Notes under the pieces: model-generated
Told to the model about the DNA's origin: nothing
Databases searched by the model: none
Seen by the model: the letters and a program-made list of their open reading frames with translations, nothing else
From: Xanthobacteraceae bacterium
GTDB taxonomy: Bacteria; Pseudomonadota; Alphaproteobacteria; Rhizobiales; Xanthobacteraceae
DNA length: 33,221 nt
Direction: 5' to 3'
Assembly (NCBI GenBank): GCA_030037065.1
Contig: JASHRW010000323.1
Location: 1 to 33,221, forward strand
Part shown: piece by piece, positions 1 through 10,463 of the stretch
Layout: the number at the start of each line of letters is the position of its first letter
Numbering within the stretch: position 1 is the first letter of the stretch
Program-made: the position numbers and the translations under genes

Positions 1-4
1 GTGC

Positions 5-55
5 GCGCGCCGTCGAGCGCGGATGCTCGTCACCGGCGCGCATGATCGATGCGCG
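5..55. repeat. GC-rich nested inverted repeats at the left edge
   Basis: GCGCGCCG (5-12) pairs with CGGCGCGC (34-41). Inside it CGAGC (14-18) pairs with GCTCG (25-29). A second inverted repeat, CGCGCAT (37-43) with ATGCGCG (49-55), overlaps the first. No T-run follows, so it is not a standard intrinsic terminator. It may be the end of a transcript from outside the window or simply GC-rich spacer. No gene is seen in 1-179. Confidence 0.4.
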
Positions 56-66
56 TGCACCGATGA

Positions 67-100
67 TTAGGGTTAAGGGTTAAGGTTAAGGGCCGTTTAA
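67..100 (+). promoter_or_regulatory. TTAA(GGG) repeats containing a CtrA-like box
   Basis: A run of TTAGGG/TTAAGGG/TTAAGG units lies at 67-92. TTAA occurs at 73, 80, 86 and 97. The last two form TTAA-N7-TTAA (86-100), the consensus arrangement bound by the cell-cycle regulator CtrA in alphaproteobacteria. The site is about 80 bases before the outer-membrane protein start at 180, a sensible place for control. CtrA binding is inferred from motif and position only. Confidence 0.45.
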
Positions 101-179
101 ACATTTGCTGGCATCTTCGCTCCGGACTTCCAACAACGGCAGGCGTTCCGCATGGCCGTTTCGAGGAGAGGACGAAGCT

Positions 180-1025
180 ATGGTCAGCGTTAAATCACTC
201 ATCGGCGCCGGTGCGGCGGTACTGCTCTCGACAGCGGCTTATGCAGCCGATCTCGGCGCGCCTCCACCTTCCATGCAATATCTACCGCCGGCTCCCCCCA
301 GCACGAGCGGCTGGTATCTGCGCGGCGACGTCGGAGTCGGCGTGCAGAATTTCTCGAGCTTCGATTTGGAACCTGCCTCCCAAGTGCCGTCCAATTGGAC
401 GATCAACCAAACCGATATGCAAGACACGTCGTTGTTCGGGCTAGGCGTAGGCTACGAGCTCAATAGCTGGCTGCGCTTCGACGTGACGGGAGAGTATCGC
501 ACCAAGTCGCTGTTCCACGCGACCGGCAGCTGGGTCAACCAGTATTGCCCGTCCGCAGCCGCTGGGGACTTTTGTTTCGACAAATACGAGGGAAATCTTT
601 CCTCCGCCGTATTCATGGCCAACGCCTATGTTGATCTCGGCACCTGGTGGTGCCTGACACCCTATTTCGGCGGAGGTGTCGGTACCGCATACAACATGAT
701 CAGCGGCGTCGACGACATTGGCCCACAGCCGCCCGGCACGATCGGCTTTGGATACACATATAACGATTCCTCGACCTGGAATTTCGCTTGGAACGTTCAG
801 GCCGGCCTCACTTACAACGTGTCCGACAATTTCAAGGTCGACTTCAGCTGGCGTTATCTGGACACGGGATCACCGCAGTCGGCGAATATCTACTGTCAGA
901 ACTCCGGCACGTCCGGTCCGTGCAATTATTTCAATCTGAAGGACGTGACGTCACAAGACTTCCGCATCGGCCTACGTTGGCTGCTGCAGCCCGAGCCGCC
1001 GCCGGTCATCGCCACCCGCGGCTAG
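180..1025 (+). CDS. outer-membrane beta-barrel protein (Omp25/Omp31-like)
   Basis: Predicted 281-residue outer-membrane protein. The start at 180 is chosen because GAGGAGAGGA lies at 163-172 with 7 bases of spacing, and a clear Sec signal peptide follows: basic MVSVK, a hydrophobic stretch, and AYA-A cleavage near residue 22. The mature protein begins with a Pro-rich segment (APPPSMQYLPPAPP), then GWYLRGDVGVGV, the usual first strand of small rhizobial barrels. Alternating aromatic/polar strands continue to the C-terminal RIGLRWLL. Members of this family (COG3637 type) are abundant surface proteins that stabilise the outer membrane; some are immunogenic or weak porins. A longer reading frame from 105 lacks a credible start. 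The exact role is unknown, but the beta-barrel assignment is secure. Confidence 0.88.
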   Translation: MVSVKSLIGAGAAVLLSTAAYAADLGAPPPSMQYLPPAPPSTSGWYLRGDVGVGVQNFSSFDLEPASQVPSNWTINQTDMQDTSLFGLGVGYELNSWLRFDVTGEYRTKSLFHATGSWVNQYCPSAAAGDFCFDKYEGNLSSAVFMANAYVDLGTWWCLTPYFGGGVGTAYNMISGVDDIGPQPPGTIGFGYTYNDSSTWNFAWNVQAGLTYNVSDNFKVDFSWRYLDTGSPQSANIYCQNSGTSGPCNYFNLKDVTSQDFRIGLRWLLQPEPPPVIATRG

Positions 1026-1058
1026 CGAACAGCCGATCGTCACGATCGGGTCAAGATG

Positions 1059-1090
1059 AGACGGCGCGGACAACCGCGCCGTCTTCGTTT
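1059..1090 (+). terminator. intrinsic terminator after the first OMP gene
   Basis: An 11-bp perfect stem, AGACGGCGCGG (1059-1069) with CCGCGCCGTCT (1074-1084), has a 4-base loop and is followed by TCGTTTT. It lies 33 bases after the stop codon. A smaller inverted repeat, CCGATCG/CGATCGG (1033-1049), precedes it. Confidence 0.85.
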
Positions 1091-1110
1091 TGGTGGTTGC
1101 CACCGGCGGC

Positions 1111-1136
1111 CAACTTGATGCGCCAACTTGATGCGC
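1111..1136 (+). repeat. 13-bp perfect tandem duplication
   Basis: CAACTTGATGCGC occurs twice head to tail (1111-1123 and 1124-1136) in the spacer between the two outer-membrane protein genes. It looks like a slippage duplication. No function is evident. Confidence 0.8.
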
Positions 1137-1161
1137 CATGACCGTGCGCCGATGCGCCGGG

Positions 1162-1182
1162 CTAACGCTCCATTAAGGTTAA
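1162..1182 (+). promoter_or_regulatory. TTAA-rich element, near-match to a CtrA half-site pair
   Basis: CTAA (1162-1165), seven bases, then TTAA (1173-1176) is one mismatch from TTAA-N7-TTAA. Another TTAA follows at 1179-1182, giving TTAAGGTTAA, which resembles the repeats before the first OMP gene. It lies about 60 bases before the start at 1242. Regulation by CtrA is a guess. Confidence 0.3.
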
Positions 1183-1241
1183 TGCCCGATGATCGCCGGC
1201 AATCAGCCGCTCAGTGCGGTTCAGGCATGAAAGGCCGGCAG

Positions 1242-2081
1242 ATGCGTTGGTTTGTTTGTGCGCTGGTGCTTATAGGGTTCGCTGCACCCGCGCTGGCTCA
1301 AGATTTCGACATTCTGCGCGGTGCGGAATCGATCGGGCCCGCCACTTACACGAACTGGACCGGCTTCTATATCGGCGGTGACTGGGGCTATACCAACGAC
1401 GCCACTGACTTTTCGAACACCACAAACTCGCTCGTTTCCTACAGTCTGCGCGAACTGACGCTGGAGCAGGACGACAATGTCTCGGGCTGGTCGGTCCTTG
1501 GCAACGCCAGCACCACGACAACGACCCCCAGCGGCTTTGTCGGTTATAACTCGCAGTGGGAAAATCTGATCCTTGGATTTGAAGCGGATTACACGTACGC
1601 CTCAGCCATCACGACTGCCATTTCTACGCCGATTTCGCGCCAAGTCTCGGCGGGCGGCAGTACCTATGATGTGACCGTCGAAGGCAGCGCCTCCATGCGC
1701 CTCGTTGACTATGCGTCGCTGCGGGCACGAGCCGGGTGGATTCTCAACAACTTTCTGCCCTACGGCTTTATCGGCGTCGTCGTCGGCCGCGGCGATGTAA
1801 CGCGCACGTCCCTTGTTTACGGTCAGGAAAATCCGTCGGCGCCGCCAGTCGTTCCCTGCGACTATACCTTGAGCCCAACCTGCGTCGACTTCTCTTATCC
1901 GAACAGCGAATCGCAAAACAACGCCATCCTCTACGGCGGCTCAGTCGGCGTCGGCTTGGATTACGCGCTGACATCAAACATTTTCCTGCGCGGCGAAATC
2001 GAATATGTGCGCTTTCTCCCCTTGGACGACATTTTAGTAACGCTGACGTCGGCCCGCATCGGCGCCGGATTCAAGTTTTGA
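1242..2081 (+). CDS. outer-membrane beta-barrel protein (Omp31-like)
   Basis: Predicted 279-residue outer-membrane protein of the same broad family as the gene at 180. The start at 1242 has GAAAGG at 1229-1234 with 7 bases of spacing; ATG at 1227 is possible but lacks a well-spaced site. Signal peptide MRWFVCALVLIGFAAPALAQ is followed by the family hallmark NWTGFYIGGDWGY (first strand), glycine/aromatic-rich strands, and a C-terminal SARIGAGFKF ending in Phe, the terminal signal used by the Bam assembly machinery. A short predicted extracellular loop holds a Cys pair (PCDYTLSPTC). It probably arose from an old duplication of the barrel family, but the two neighbours are quite divergent. A specific function is not known. 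Confidence 0.88.
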   Translation: MRWFVCALVLIGFAAPALAQDFDILRGAESIGPATYTNWTGFYIGGDWGYTNDATDFSNTTNSLVSYSLRELTLEQDDNVSGWSVLGNASTTTTTPSGFVGYNSQWENLILGFEADYTYASAITTAISTPISRQVSAGGSTYDVTVEGSASMRLVDYASLRARAGWILNNFLPYGFIGVVVGRGDVTRTSLVYGQENPSAPPVVPCDYTLSPTCVDFSYPNSESQNNAILYGGSVGVGLDYALTSNIFLRGEIEYVRFLPLDDILVTLTSARIGAGFKF

Positions 2082-2184
2082 CGGCGGCCCAAGGACGGGC
2101 GATCATTGTAGTATTCGGCTTGGTTCTGCGCTCTCATCCGTGCCTCTTTGAGCTGTTTGCTGTTGTCGGTCCTTATCGTCCGAC

Positions 2185-2213
2185 TTGACGTTCCCCATTC
2201 ATTTCCCTATTTC
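2185..2213 (+). promoter_or_regulatory. candidate sigma-70-type promoter for serC-serA
   Basis: TTGACG (2185-2190), a 17-base spacer and TATTTC (2208-2213) lie directly before the serC leader. The -35 is one base from consensus; the -10 is weak. Transcription would begin near 2220, at the 5' edge of the leader structure, which supports the assignment. The rest of 2082-2184 shows no gene. Confidence 0.45.
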
Positions 2214-2221
2214 CGTTCGTG

Positions 2222-2266
2222 GGACACCCCTCCCCAACGAGGGGCGACTATCTGGAAGGATAGATC
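2222..2266 (+). promoter_or_regulatory. serC leader: RNA hairpins covering the serC ribosome binding site
   Basis: Two hairpins lie between the predicted transcription start and the serC ATG at 2267. The first pairs CCCCT (2227-2231) with AGGGG (2240-2244). The second pairs CTATC (2248-2252) with GATAG (2259-2263) and holds the Shine-Dalgarno GGAAGG in its loop and stem edge. This agrees with the serC leader motif described upstream of serC-serA operons in alphaproteobacteria, whose last stem overlaps the ribosome binding site. The ligand or regulator of that motif is not established to my knowledge. The structure is read by eye; no covariance model was run. Confidence 0.65.
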
Positions 2267-3439
<1,173 letters not shown>

Positions 3440-3479
3440 TCCGCCTTCTTGACCGTTCGCTGTTGCAAAGGAGTTGCCA

Positions 3480-5066
3480 ATGGCTCCCCGCGTGCTCATC
3501 TCCGATGCGCTTTCGCCAGCCGCTGTGCAGATTTTCAAGGATCGCGGCGTCGAGGTCGATTTCCAGCCCAACCTCGGCAAGGACAAGGAAAAGCTCGCCG
3601 CTGCGATCGACGGGTTTGACGGACTTGCCATCCGTTCGGCCACCAAGGTCACGGCCAAGCTGCTGTCGCAGGCGCAAGGCCTCAAAGTCATCGGCCGCGC
3701 CGGCATCGGCGTCGACAACGTCGACATTCCCGCAGCGACCGCGCGCGGCATCATCGTGATGAATACGCCATTCGGCAATTCGATCACCACGGCCGAACAC
3801 GCGATCACGCTGATGCTGTCGCTGGCGCGGCAGATCCCCGAGGCTGATGCTTCCACACGGGCCGGCAAGTGGGAGAAGAACAAGTTTTTGGGCATGGAGA
3901 TTTTCGGCAAGACGCTGGGCATCATCGGCTGCGGCAATGTCGGCTCGATCGTCGCCGACCGGGCGATCGGTCTGAAGATGAAAGTGATCGCCTACGATCC
4001 GTATTTGTCGGCCGAGCGCGCGGTCGACCTTGGCGTCGAAAAGGTCGAGCTCGAAGATTTATGGCGGCGCGCCGACGTCATCACGCTGCACACGCCGCTG
4101 ACGGACCGCACCCGCAACATCATCAATGCCGACACGCTGAAGCTGACCAAAAAGGGCGTCCGCCTTGTCAATTGCGCGCGCGGCGAACTGGTCGACGAGG
4201 CGGCTCTGGTCGAGGCGCTCAAATCCGGTCGCGTCGCCGGCGCGGCAATCGATGTGTTCAGAGAAGAGCCGGCGACGCAAAGCCCGCTGTTTGGCGCGCC
4301 GAACGTGGTTTGCACGCCGCATCTCGGCGCTTCGACCTTGGAAGCGCAAGAGAACGTCGCGCTGCAAGTTGCCGAACAGATGTCGGAGTATCTCCTGCGC
4401 GGCGCCATCTCCAACGCCGTCAATTTTCCCTCTATCAGCGCCGAAGAGGCCCCCAAGCTCAAACCGTTCGTTGCCCTCGCCGAAAAACTCGGTTCCTTTG
4501 CCGGCCAGCTTACCGAGACCGGCATACAGCGCGTGCAAATCGCCTACGAAGGCGTGGTGGCGCAGATGAACACCAAAGCGCTCACCTCGGCTGCGATGGC
4601 CGGGCTGCTGCGACCAATGCTGCAAAACGTCAACGTCGTCTCCGCGCCCGTCCTCGCCAAGGAGCGCGGTATCGTGGTCGAAGAGACGCGGCGCGAGGCC
4701 GAGGGCGATTACGAAAGCTTGATCACCGTCATGGTGACAACGGACCACCAGTCGCGGCACGTGTCCGGTACCGTGTTCGCTGATGGCCGCCCGCGCATCG
4801 TCAACATCAAGGGCATCCGCATGGACGCCGAGTTCGGACCGTCGATGATCTACATCACCAATCTCGATAAGCCGGGCTTCATCGGCAAGTTCTCATCGAC
4901 GCTCGGCGACGCCGGTATCAACATCGCCACCTTCCACGTCGGCCGTGAAGCGCCCGGCGGCAATGCCATTGCGCTTATCGAAGTCGACGGCGAACTGCCG
5001 CCCAACGTCCTCGCCAAGGTGCGCGCCCTGCCGCAAGTGCAGCTGGCCAAGCCGCTCCGATTTTGA
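3480..5066 (+). CDS. serA: D-3-phosphoglycerate dehydrogenase SerA (ACT-domain type)
   Basis: Catalyses NAD-dependent oxidation of 3-phosphoglycerate to 3-phosphohydroxypyruvate, the committed step of serine synthesis. At 528 residues it is the long form: a substrate/nucleotide-binding core (about 1-310), an allosteric substrate-binding intervening domain (about 315-450) and a C-terminal ACT domain (about 455-528, from IYITNLDKPGFIGKF) that usually binds serine for feedback inhibition. The Rossmann motif GCGNVG is at 150-155. Catalytic residues by family alignment are R234 (NCARGEL), E263 (VFREEPA) and H281 (TPHLGAST). The start at 3480 is preceded by AAAGGAG (3467-3473) at 6 bases. It is cotranscribed with serC. 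Confidence 0.97.
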   Translation: MAPRVLISDALSPAAVQIFKDRGVEVDFQPNLGKDKEKLAAAIDGFDGLAIRSATKVTAKLLSQAQGLKVIGRAGIGVDNVDIPAATARGIIVMNTPFGNSITTAEHAITLMLSLARQIPEADASTRAGKWEKNKFLGMEIFGKTLGIIGCGNVGSIVADRAIGLKMKVIAYDPYLSAERAVDLGVEKVELEDLWRRADVITLHTPLTDRTRNIINADTLKLTKKGVRLVNCARGELVDEAALVEALKSGRVAGAAIDVFREEPATQSPLFGAPNVVCTPHLGASTLEAQENVALQVAEQMSEYLLRGAISNAVNFPSISAEEAPKLKPFVALAEKLGSFAGQLTETGIQRVQIAYEGVVAQMNTKALTSAAMAGLLRPMLQNVNVVSAPVLAKERGIVVEETRREAEGDYESLITVMVTTDHQSRHVSGTVFADGRPRIVNIKGIRMDAEFGPSMIYITNLDKPGFIGKFSSTLGDAGINIATFHVGREAPGGNAIALIEVDGELPPNVLAKVRALPQVQLAKPLRF

Positions 5067-5070
5067 TGCA

Positions 5071-5988
5071 TCACTTGCGCGTCGCCACGGTGATGCCGGT
5101 GAAGACCAGCCCGTAGCCGACGGCGTGGTAGAGCTGGAATTGCTCGCCCAACAACGCGATCGCCATTACCGAGCCAAACACCGGCACAAGATGAATGAAC
5201 GGCGCCGCCCGATTGGCGCCGATCAGCTCGATACCGCGGTTGAGAAACAGATAGCCGAGCAGCGACGGGAAGATGCAGACGAAGGCGAAGCTGGCAAAGC
5301 TTTCGGCATCGAGCGCCACCGTCCGTCCGCTGGCGAGTTCCCAGATCATTGCGGGGATCAAAAACAACGCTCCCAGCCCCATGCCGACTGCGAGGAATGA
5401 AGACGGATGCATTGGCGGCCGTCTGCGCAGGAAGGCGGCGTAAAAGCCGTAGACGACCAGCGCGACGACAAAGGAAACGTCGCCGCGGTTGAACGCGATC
5501 GCACGCAGCACCGCAAGACTACCGTGGCAAACGATGACCGTTACGCCGCTGAGCGATACACAGATGCCGCCGGCCTGACGTAGCGTCAGCCGCTCGCCAA
5601 ACAGCACGAAGGTCCACATCGCCACGAACAGCGGTGCCACCGACTGCAGCAGGAGGCCGTTGATCGCCGTGGTGTATTGCAGGCCGTAATAGGCGAGCGT
5701 GTTGTAGACGGAGAAGCCGGTGAACGCGAGCAGGATCATAACGCCGGCGTGCTTTTTGATCGTGGGCCAGTCGCGCGCCAGGGAGCGGGCGGCGAACGGC
5801 AGCAGAATCACGCAGGCACCGCTCCAGCGGATGAACGCGAGCGTCATCGGCGGAACATGTCCGGCGATGAAACGGCCGAGAATCGTGTTGCCGGCCCAGA
5901 ACAGCGAGGTCAGCGCCAGCAGCAGGTAAGGCTGGTCGAACAACCAGCCCCCGGTGCGGCTCGCTCCGGCCTCTCGTGCCCACGTCAT
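5071..5988 (-). CDS. EamA/DMT-family transporter
   Basis: Integral membrane protein of about 305 residues with two EamA halves of roughly five helices each, typical of the drug/metabolite transporter superfamily. The first half opens with PYLLLALTSLFWAGNTILGR and the second ends in GEQFQLYHAVGYGLVFTGI. GERLTLRQAGGICVSLSGV is the conserved end of the first repeat. Relatives export amino acids, metabolites or drugs, but the substrate cannot be read from sequence. The start at 5988 is chosen because it gives the usual family length; upstream Met codons would add a non-hydrophobic Arg/Ser-rich tail. It converges on serA with only 4 bases between the stops, so an amino-acid role is conceivable but unproven. 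Confidence 0.86.
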   Translation of the reverse strand: MTWAREAGASRTGGWLFDQPYLLLALTSLFWAGNTILGRFIAGHVPPMTLAFIRWSGACVILLPFAARSLARDWPTIKKHAGVMILLAFTGFSVYNTLAYYGLQYTTAINGLLLQSVAPLFVAMWTFVLFGERLTLRQAGGICVSLSGVTVIVCHGSLAVLRAIAFNRGDVSFVVALVVYGFYAAFLRRRPPMHPSSFLAVGMGLGALFLIPAMIWELASGRTVALDAESFASFAFVCIFPSLLGYLFLNRGIELIGANRAAPFIHLVPVFGSVMAIALLGEQFQLYHAVGYGLVFTGITVATRK

Positions 5989-6116
5989 GATGGAGTTCCC
6001 GGCAGCATAAAAGGAGCGTGAGGAGCTACCCCCGACTTGAGCGCGCGACCACTGCCGCGCCCGCATGACTGATCCGGCCGACGGAGCCTGCGACAATCGG
6101 CGCACAGCCATACCGC

Positions 6117-6131
6117 CTTCACGGCGTGAAG
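6117..6131. promoter_or_regulatory. 15-bp perfect palindrome between EamA and purA
   Basis: CTTCACG-G-CGTGAAG is a perfect inverted repeat with 7-base arms in the divergent region between the transporter and purA. It resembles an operator for a dimeric regulator. No regulator family is assigned. Confidence 0.4.
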
Positions 6132-6168
6132 TCGTATCAATTTGTGATTAAGGGCCTGATCTCGCCTA

Positions 6169-7615
<1,447 letters not shown>

Positions 7616-7681
7616 CGTGGCAAGCTGAATTGGAAGGCCGATCTGGATGAAATTCAACAAGGGCGCGCGTAGGGTTTTGAG

Positions 7682-9376
7682 ATGACCGACTATCACCCGC
7701 TCATCGCCCGAGCCGTTGACGGCCTTGCCAAGAATTCCGGCGAGGCGCGCCGCTCGCTCTATGAGCGCGCGCGTGCAGCTCTGGTCGCGCAACTGCGCGC
7801 CGTTGAGCCGGCCCTGTCCGAATCCGATATCACCAAGGAGCGCTTGGCGCTGGAAGAAGCGATTCGCAAGGTCGAGAGCGACGCAGCACGCAAGGCGCTG
7901 GCCGAGCCGCGATCACAGGTTCGCAGCGAGCCACGGCCTCAGGCGCGCGAGGTACGCCTCGATCAGCGTGCGGCGGCGGCACCGCCACGCGGACCGGCGG
8001 GCGGGATGCGGCCGCCGCTCGATCTCGCCGCGGCAATGCGACGCGAACGTCCCAATTCCGTTGCGACCGATTTAGCGGCCGGAGACGCGGGTGAACCGCC
8101 GCAAGGCGAGGCGGCGCAATCGATTCAACGCGAAGAAGCCGCACAGGCGGAAGCGTCGTCGCCATCGGCAAAGGCGAGTGCGCGCAACCGAATTCTCGAG
8201 GCGCGCACGTCCACGATTAAGGCCGAAGGTCTCAGAGGCTTCCGCAATTTCCTGAGCGCGGCTGACGGTCTCGGTGCGGCAACAGCGAAGGCGGCGCAGA
8301 CGGCGCGTGACACGCGTGACTCTTATGCTCCGGGTTCGCGGCAGCGAGCGGCCCCCTTGGAAGACGACCCGCCTTCGCCAGAGCAGTTCCGGTCGCATTT
8401 CGATGAGGAAGAGTTGCCGCCGGTTGAAGACGACTTGTTGCATCTGCGCAGTCTCGAACCGTCCTATGATCTGGACGAGGTCGAGCCAATCCCGGCTTCG
8501 CGCTCGCTGCGGCCACATGTGCCGCGCCTCGCCGAAGACGAAGAAGGCGAAGAAGAGTACGAGGAACCGCGTCCGCCGCGGTCATACCGCGGCTTGGCGA
8601 AATTCGTCCTCGTCCTGATCATTGTGCTCGGCGTCGCCGCGACAGCTTGGCAATACCGGTCCAATATTGCCGGCATCTATCAGTATTTCTCGCACATCAA
8701 ATCGCAGGCGCCAGCTCAAACGACGCCGAATCCGGTGCCGGTCAGCAAATTTCCGGGTCGGGTCCCGCAGGAACAAGTCCCCGGTCAGGCGCCGTCTGCC
8801 AGCACAAATCCGGGCAGCACCGAACCGGCGCCGACGGTGGCGCAGCGCGCCGTGTTGTACGAAGCGGATCCGAACGATCCGCAAGGAAAGCGCTTCGCCG
8901 GTTCGGTCGTGTGGCGGACCGAAACGGTTTCTCCCGGTCCCGGCCTGGCACCGGAACTCGCGGTTCGCGCTGATATCTCGATCCCCGAGCGCCATATGAC
9001 GGTGACCTGGTCGCTTCGGCGCAACACCGATAAGGCGCTGCCGGCCAGTCACACGATCGAAATCATGTTCAACCTGCCGCCTGACTTTCCTGGCGGAGGC
9101 ATTTCCAACGTGCCGGGAATTCTGATGAAGGATTCGGAAGAAGTGCGCGGCATGCCGCTCGCCGGTCTTGCCGTCAAGGTGACGAACGGCTTCTTCCTCA
9201 TCGGTCTCAACGCGGCCGATGCCGACATGCAGCGTAACATCCAGTTGCTCAAGGAGCGGGATTGGTTCGATATTCTCATCGTCTACAATAACGGCAGCCG
9301 CGCCATCCTAACGATAGGGAAAGGGCCGCCCGGCGAACGCGCTTTCGCCGAAGCGTTTAAGGCCTGGGGACAATAG
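7682..9376 (+). CDS. single-pass membrane protein of unknown function
   Basis: A 564-residue protein with no function I recognise. The N-terminal part (1-90) is helical and charged (DYHPLIARAVDGLAKNSGEARRSLYERARAAL is split across two likely helices). Residues 90-295 are low-complexity, Pro/Ala/Arg/Glu-rich and very acidic near the end (EDEEGEEEYEEP). One membrane helix lies at about 306-324 (AKFVLVLIIVLGVAATAW). After a Pro/Gln-rich linker (345-385) comes a folded C-terminal domain (about 390-560), probably periplasmic, with beta-rich segments such as GSVVWRTETVSPG and NGFFLIGLN. The positive-outside/inside pattern suggests N-in topology. I recall similar genes near purA in other Rhizobiales, from memory only. 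It starts 66 bases after purA, so it is probably in the same transcript. Confidence 0.85.
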   Translation: MTDYHPLIARAVDGLAKNSGEARRSLYERARAALVAQLRAVEPALSESDITKERLALEEAIRKVESDAARKALAEPRSQVRSEPRPQAREVRLDQRAAAAPPRGPAGGMRPPLDLAAAMRRERPNSVATDLAAGDAGEPPQGEAAQSIQREEAAQAEASSPSAKASARNRILEARTSTIKAEGLRGFRNFLSAADGLGAATAKAAQTARDTRDSYAPGSRQRAAPLEDDPPSPEQFRSHFDEEELPPVEDDLLHLRSLEPSYDLDEVEPIPASRSLRPHVPRLAEDEEGEEEYEEPRPPRSYRGLAKFVLVLIIVLGVAATAWQYRSNIAGIYQYFSHIKSQAPAQTTPNPVPVSKFPGRVPQEQVPGQAPSASTNPGSTEPAPTVAQRAVLYEADPNDPQGKRFAGSVVWRTETVSPGPGLAPELAVRADISIPERHMTVTWSLRRNTDKALPASHTIEIMFNLPPDFPGGGISNVPGILMKDSEEVRGMPLAGLAVKVTNGFFLIGLNAADADMQRNIQLLKERDWFDILIVYNNGSRAILTIGKGPPGERAFAEAFKAWGQ

Positions 9377-9428
9377 GCGCGGCCCGTAGCAGGCATTGGA
9401 GTGAAGTCGATTGAAGCCGCGGGGGACC

Positions 9429-10430
9429 ATGAGCGCGCCTGACGCGACAGCGCAGAAAGCGACCGCTCGTTCGTACATCGCCTCGGCGCTGCGTACACTC
9501 GAGGCCGAGCGCGAGGGCATAGCTGGGCTTGCAGGCGCCATGTCCGACTCGCTCGGCGCCTCATTTGTCGCCGCCGTCGACAAGATTCGCACCGCCCGTG
9601 GCCGCGTGATCGTCACGGGGATGGGCAAATCCGGCCACATTGCTCGCAAAATCGCGGCGACTTTGGCGTCGACCGGAACGCCGGCGTTTTTCGTTCACGC
9701 CGCTGATGCGAGCCATGGCGATCTTGGAATGATTACGTCCGACGACGTGATGCTGGCGCTGTCCTGGTCCGGCGAAACCGAGGAACTCAAGGACCTGATC
9801 AACTATTCCCGCCGCTTCCGCATCGCCCTGGTCGCGATGACGGTCAACGCCGGCAGCACGCTTGGCAAGGCCGCCGACGTCGTGCTGGCGCTGCCCGCGG
9901 CGCGCGAAGCTTGCCCGCACAATCTGGCACCAACCACGTCTTCGTTAATGCAGCTTGCTCTCGGCGACGCGCTGGCGATTGCACTCCTGGAAAGCCGCGG
10001 ATTTACCGCGGTCGACTTCGGCGTCTTCCATCCGCGCGGCAAGCTTGGCGCGGCGCTCAAATTCGTCCGCGATGTCATGCATCCGGGACGAGCCGTGCCA
10101 CTCATCGATCGCGGAGCGCCGATGTCGGAAGCGATCGTGGAAATGTCAGCCAAAGGATTTGGTTGCGTTGCCGTTACCGGCCGCGACGGCAAGCTGCTGG
10201 GCGTCATCACCGACGGCGATTTGCGCCGTCACATGCGCGCAGACCTGTTGCAAGCGGCAGTCGACGACATCATGACGGTATCGCCAAAAACCGTGCGGCC
10301 CGATCAATTGGCCGGCGAGGCGCTGCAACTGCTCAATTCGTCGAAGATCACCGCGCTGATCGTTGTAGAGGCGGATCGGCCGGTCGGTATCGTACATTTC
10401 CACGATCTGCTGCGCGCCGGGGTGGCTTGA
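9429..10430 (+). CDS. kdsD: arabinose-5-phosphate isomerase (KpsF/GutQ family)
   Basis: Interconverts ribulose 5-phosphate and arabinose 5-phosphate, the entry to Kdo synthesis for LPS. It has an N-terminal SIS sugar-isomerase domain (about 30-185) with TGMGKSGHIARK at 63-74, HAADASHGDLGMI and SWSGETEEL, then two CBS domains (about 205-333; VRDVMHPG and VDDIMTVSP begin them). Length (333) fits E. coli KdsD (328). The start is uncertain: ATG at 9429 sits close behind GGGGGA, while TTG at 9411 has GGAG at 9398-9401 with 9-base spacing and would add six residues. The LPS cluster lies about 0.6 kb further on. Confidence 0.93.
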   Translation: MSAPDATAQKATARSYIASALRTLEAEREGIAGLAGAMSDSLGASFVAAVDKIRTARGRVIVTGMGKSGHIARKIAATLASTGTPAFFVHAADASHGDLGMITSDDVMLALSWSGETEELKDLINYSRRFRIALVAMTVNAGSTLGKAADVVLALPAAREACPHNLAPTTSSLMQLALGDALAIALLESRGFTAVDFGVFHPRGKLGAALKFVRDVMHPGRAVPLIDRGAPMSEAIVEMSAKGFGCVAVTGRDGKLLGVITDGDLRRHMRADLLQAAVDDIMTVSPKTVRPDQLAGEALQLLNSSKITALIVVEADRPVGIVHFHDLLRAGVA

Positions 10431-10463
10431 GGCGGCCGATTCGATAGCGAGTCTTGGTGTGAT

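Noticed and set aside
67-92. Telomere-like TTAGGG/TTAAGGG repeats
   Set aside because: Only about four irregular units in a bacterial chromosome. A regulatory TTAA cluster is a better explanation than a telomere or replicon end.
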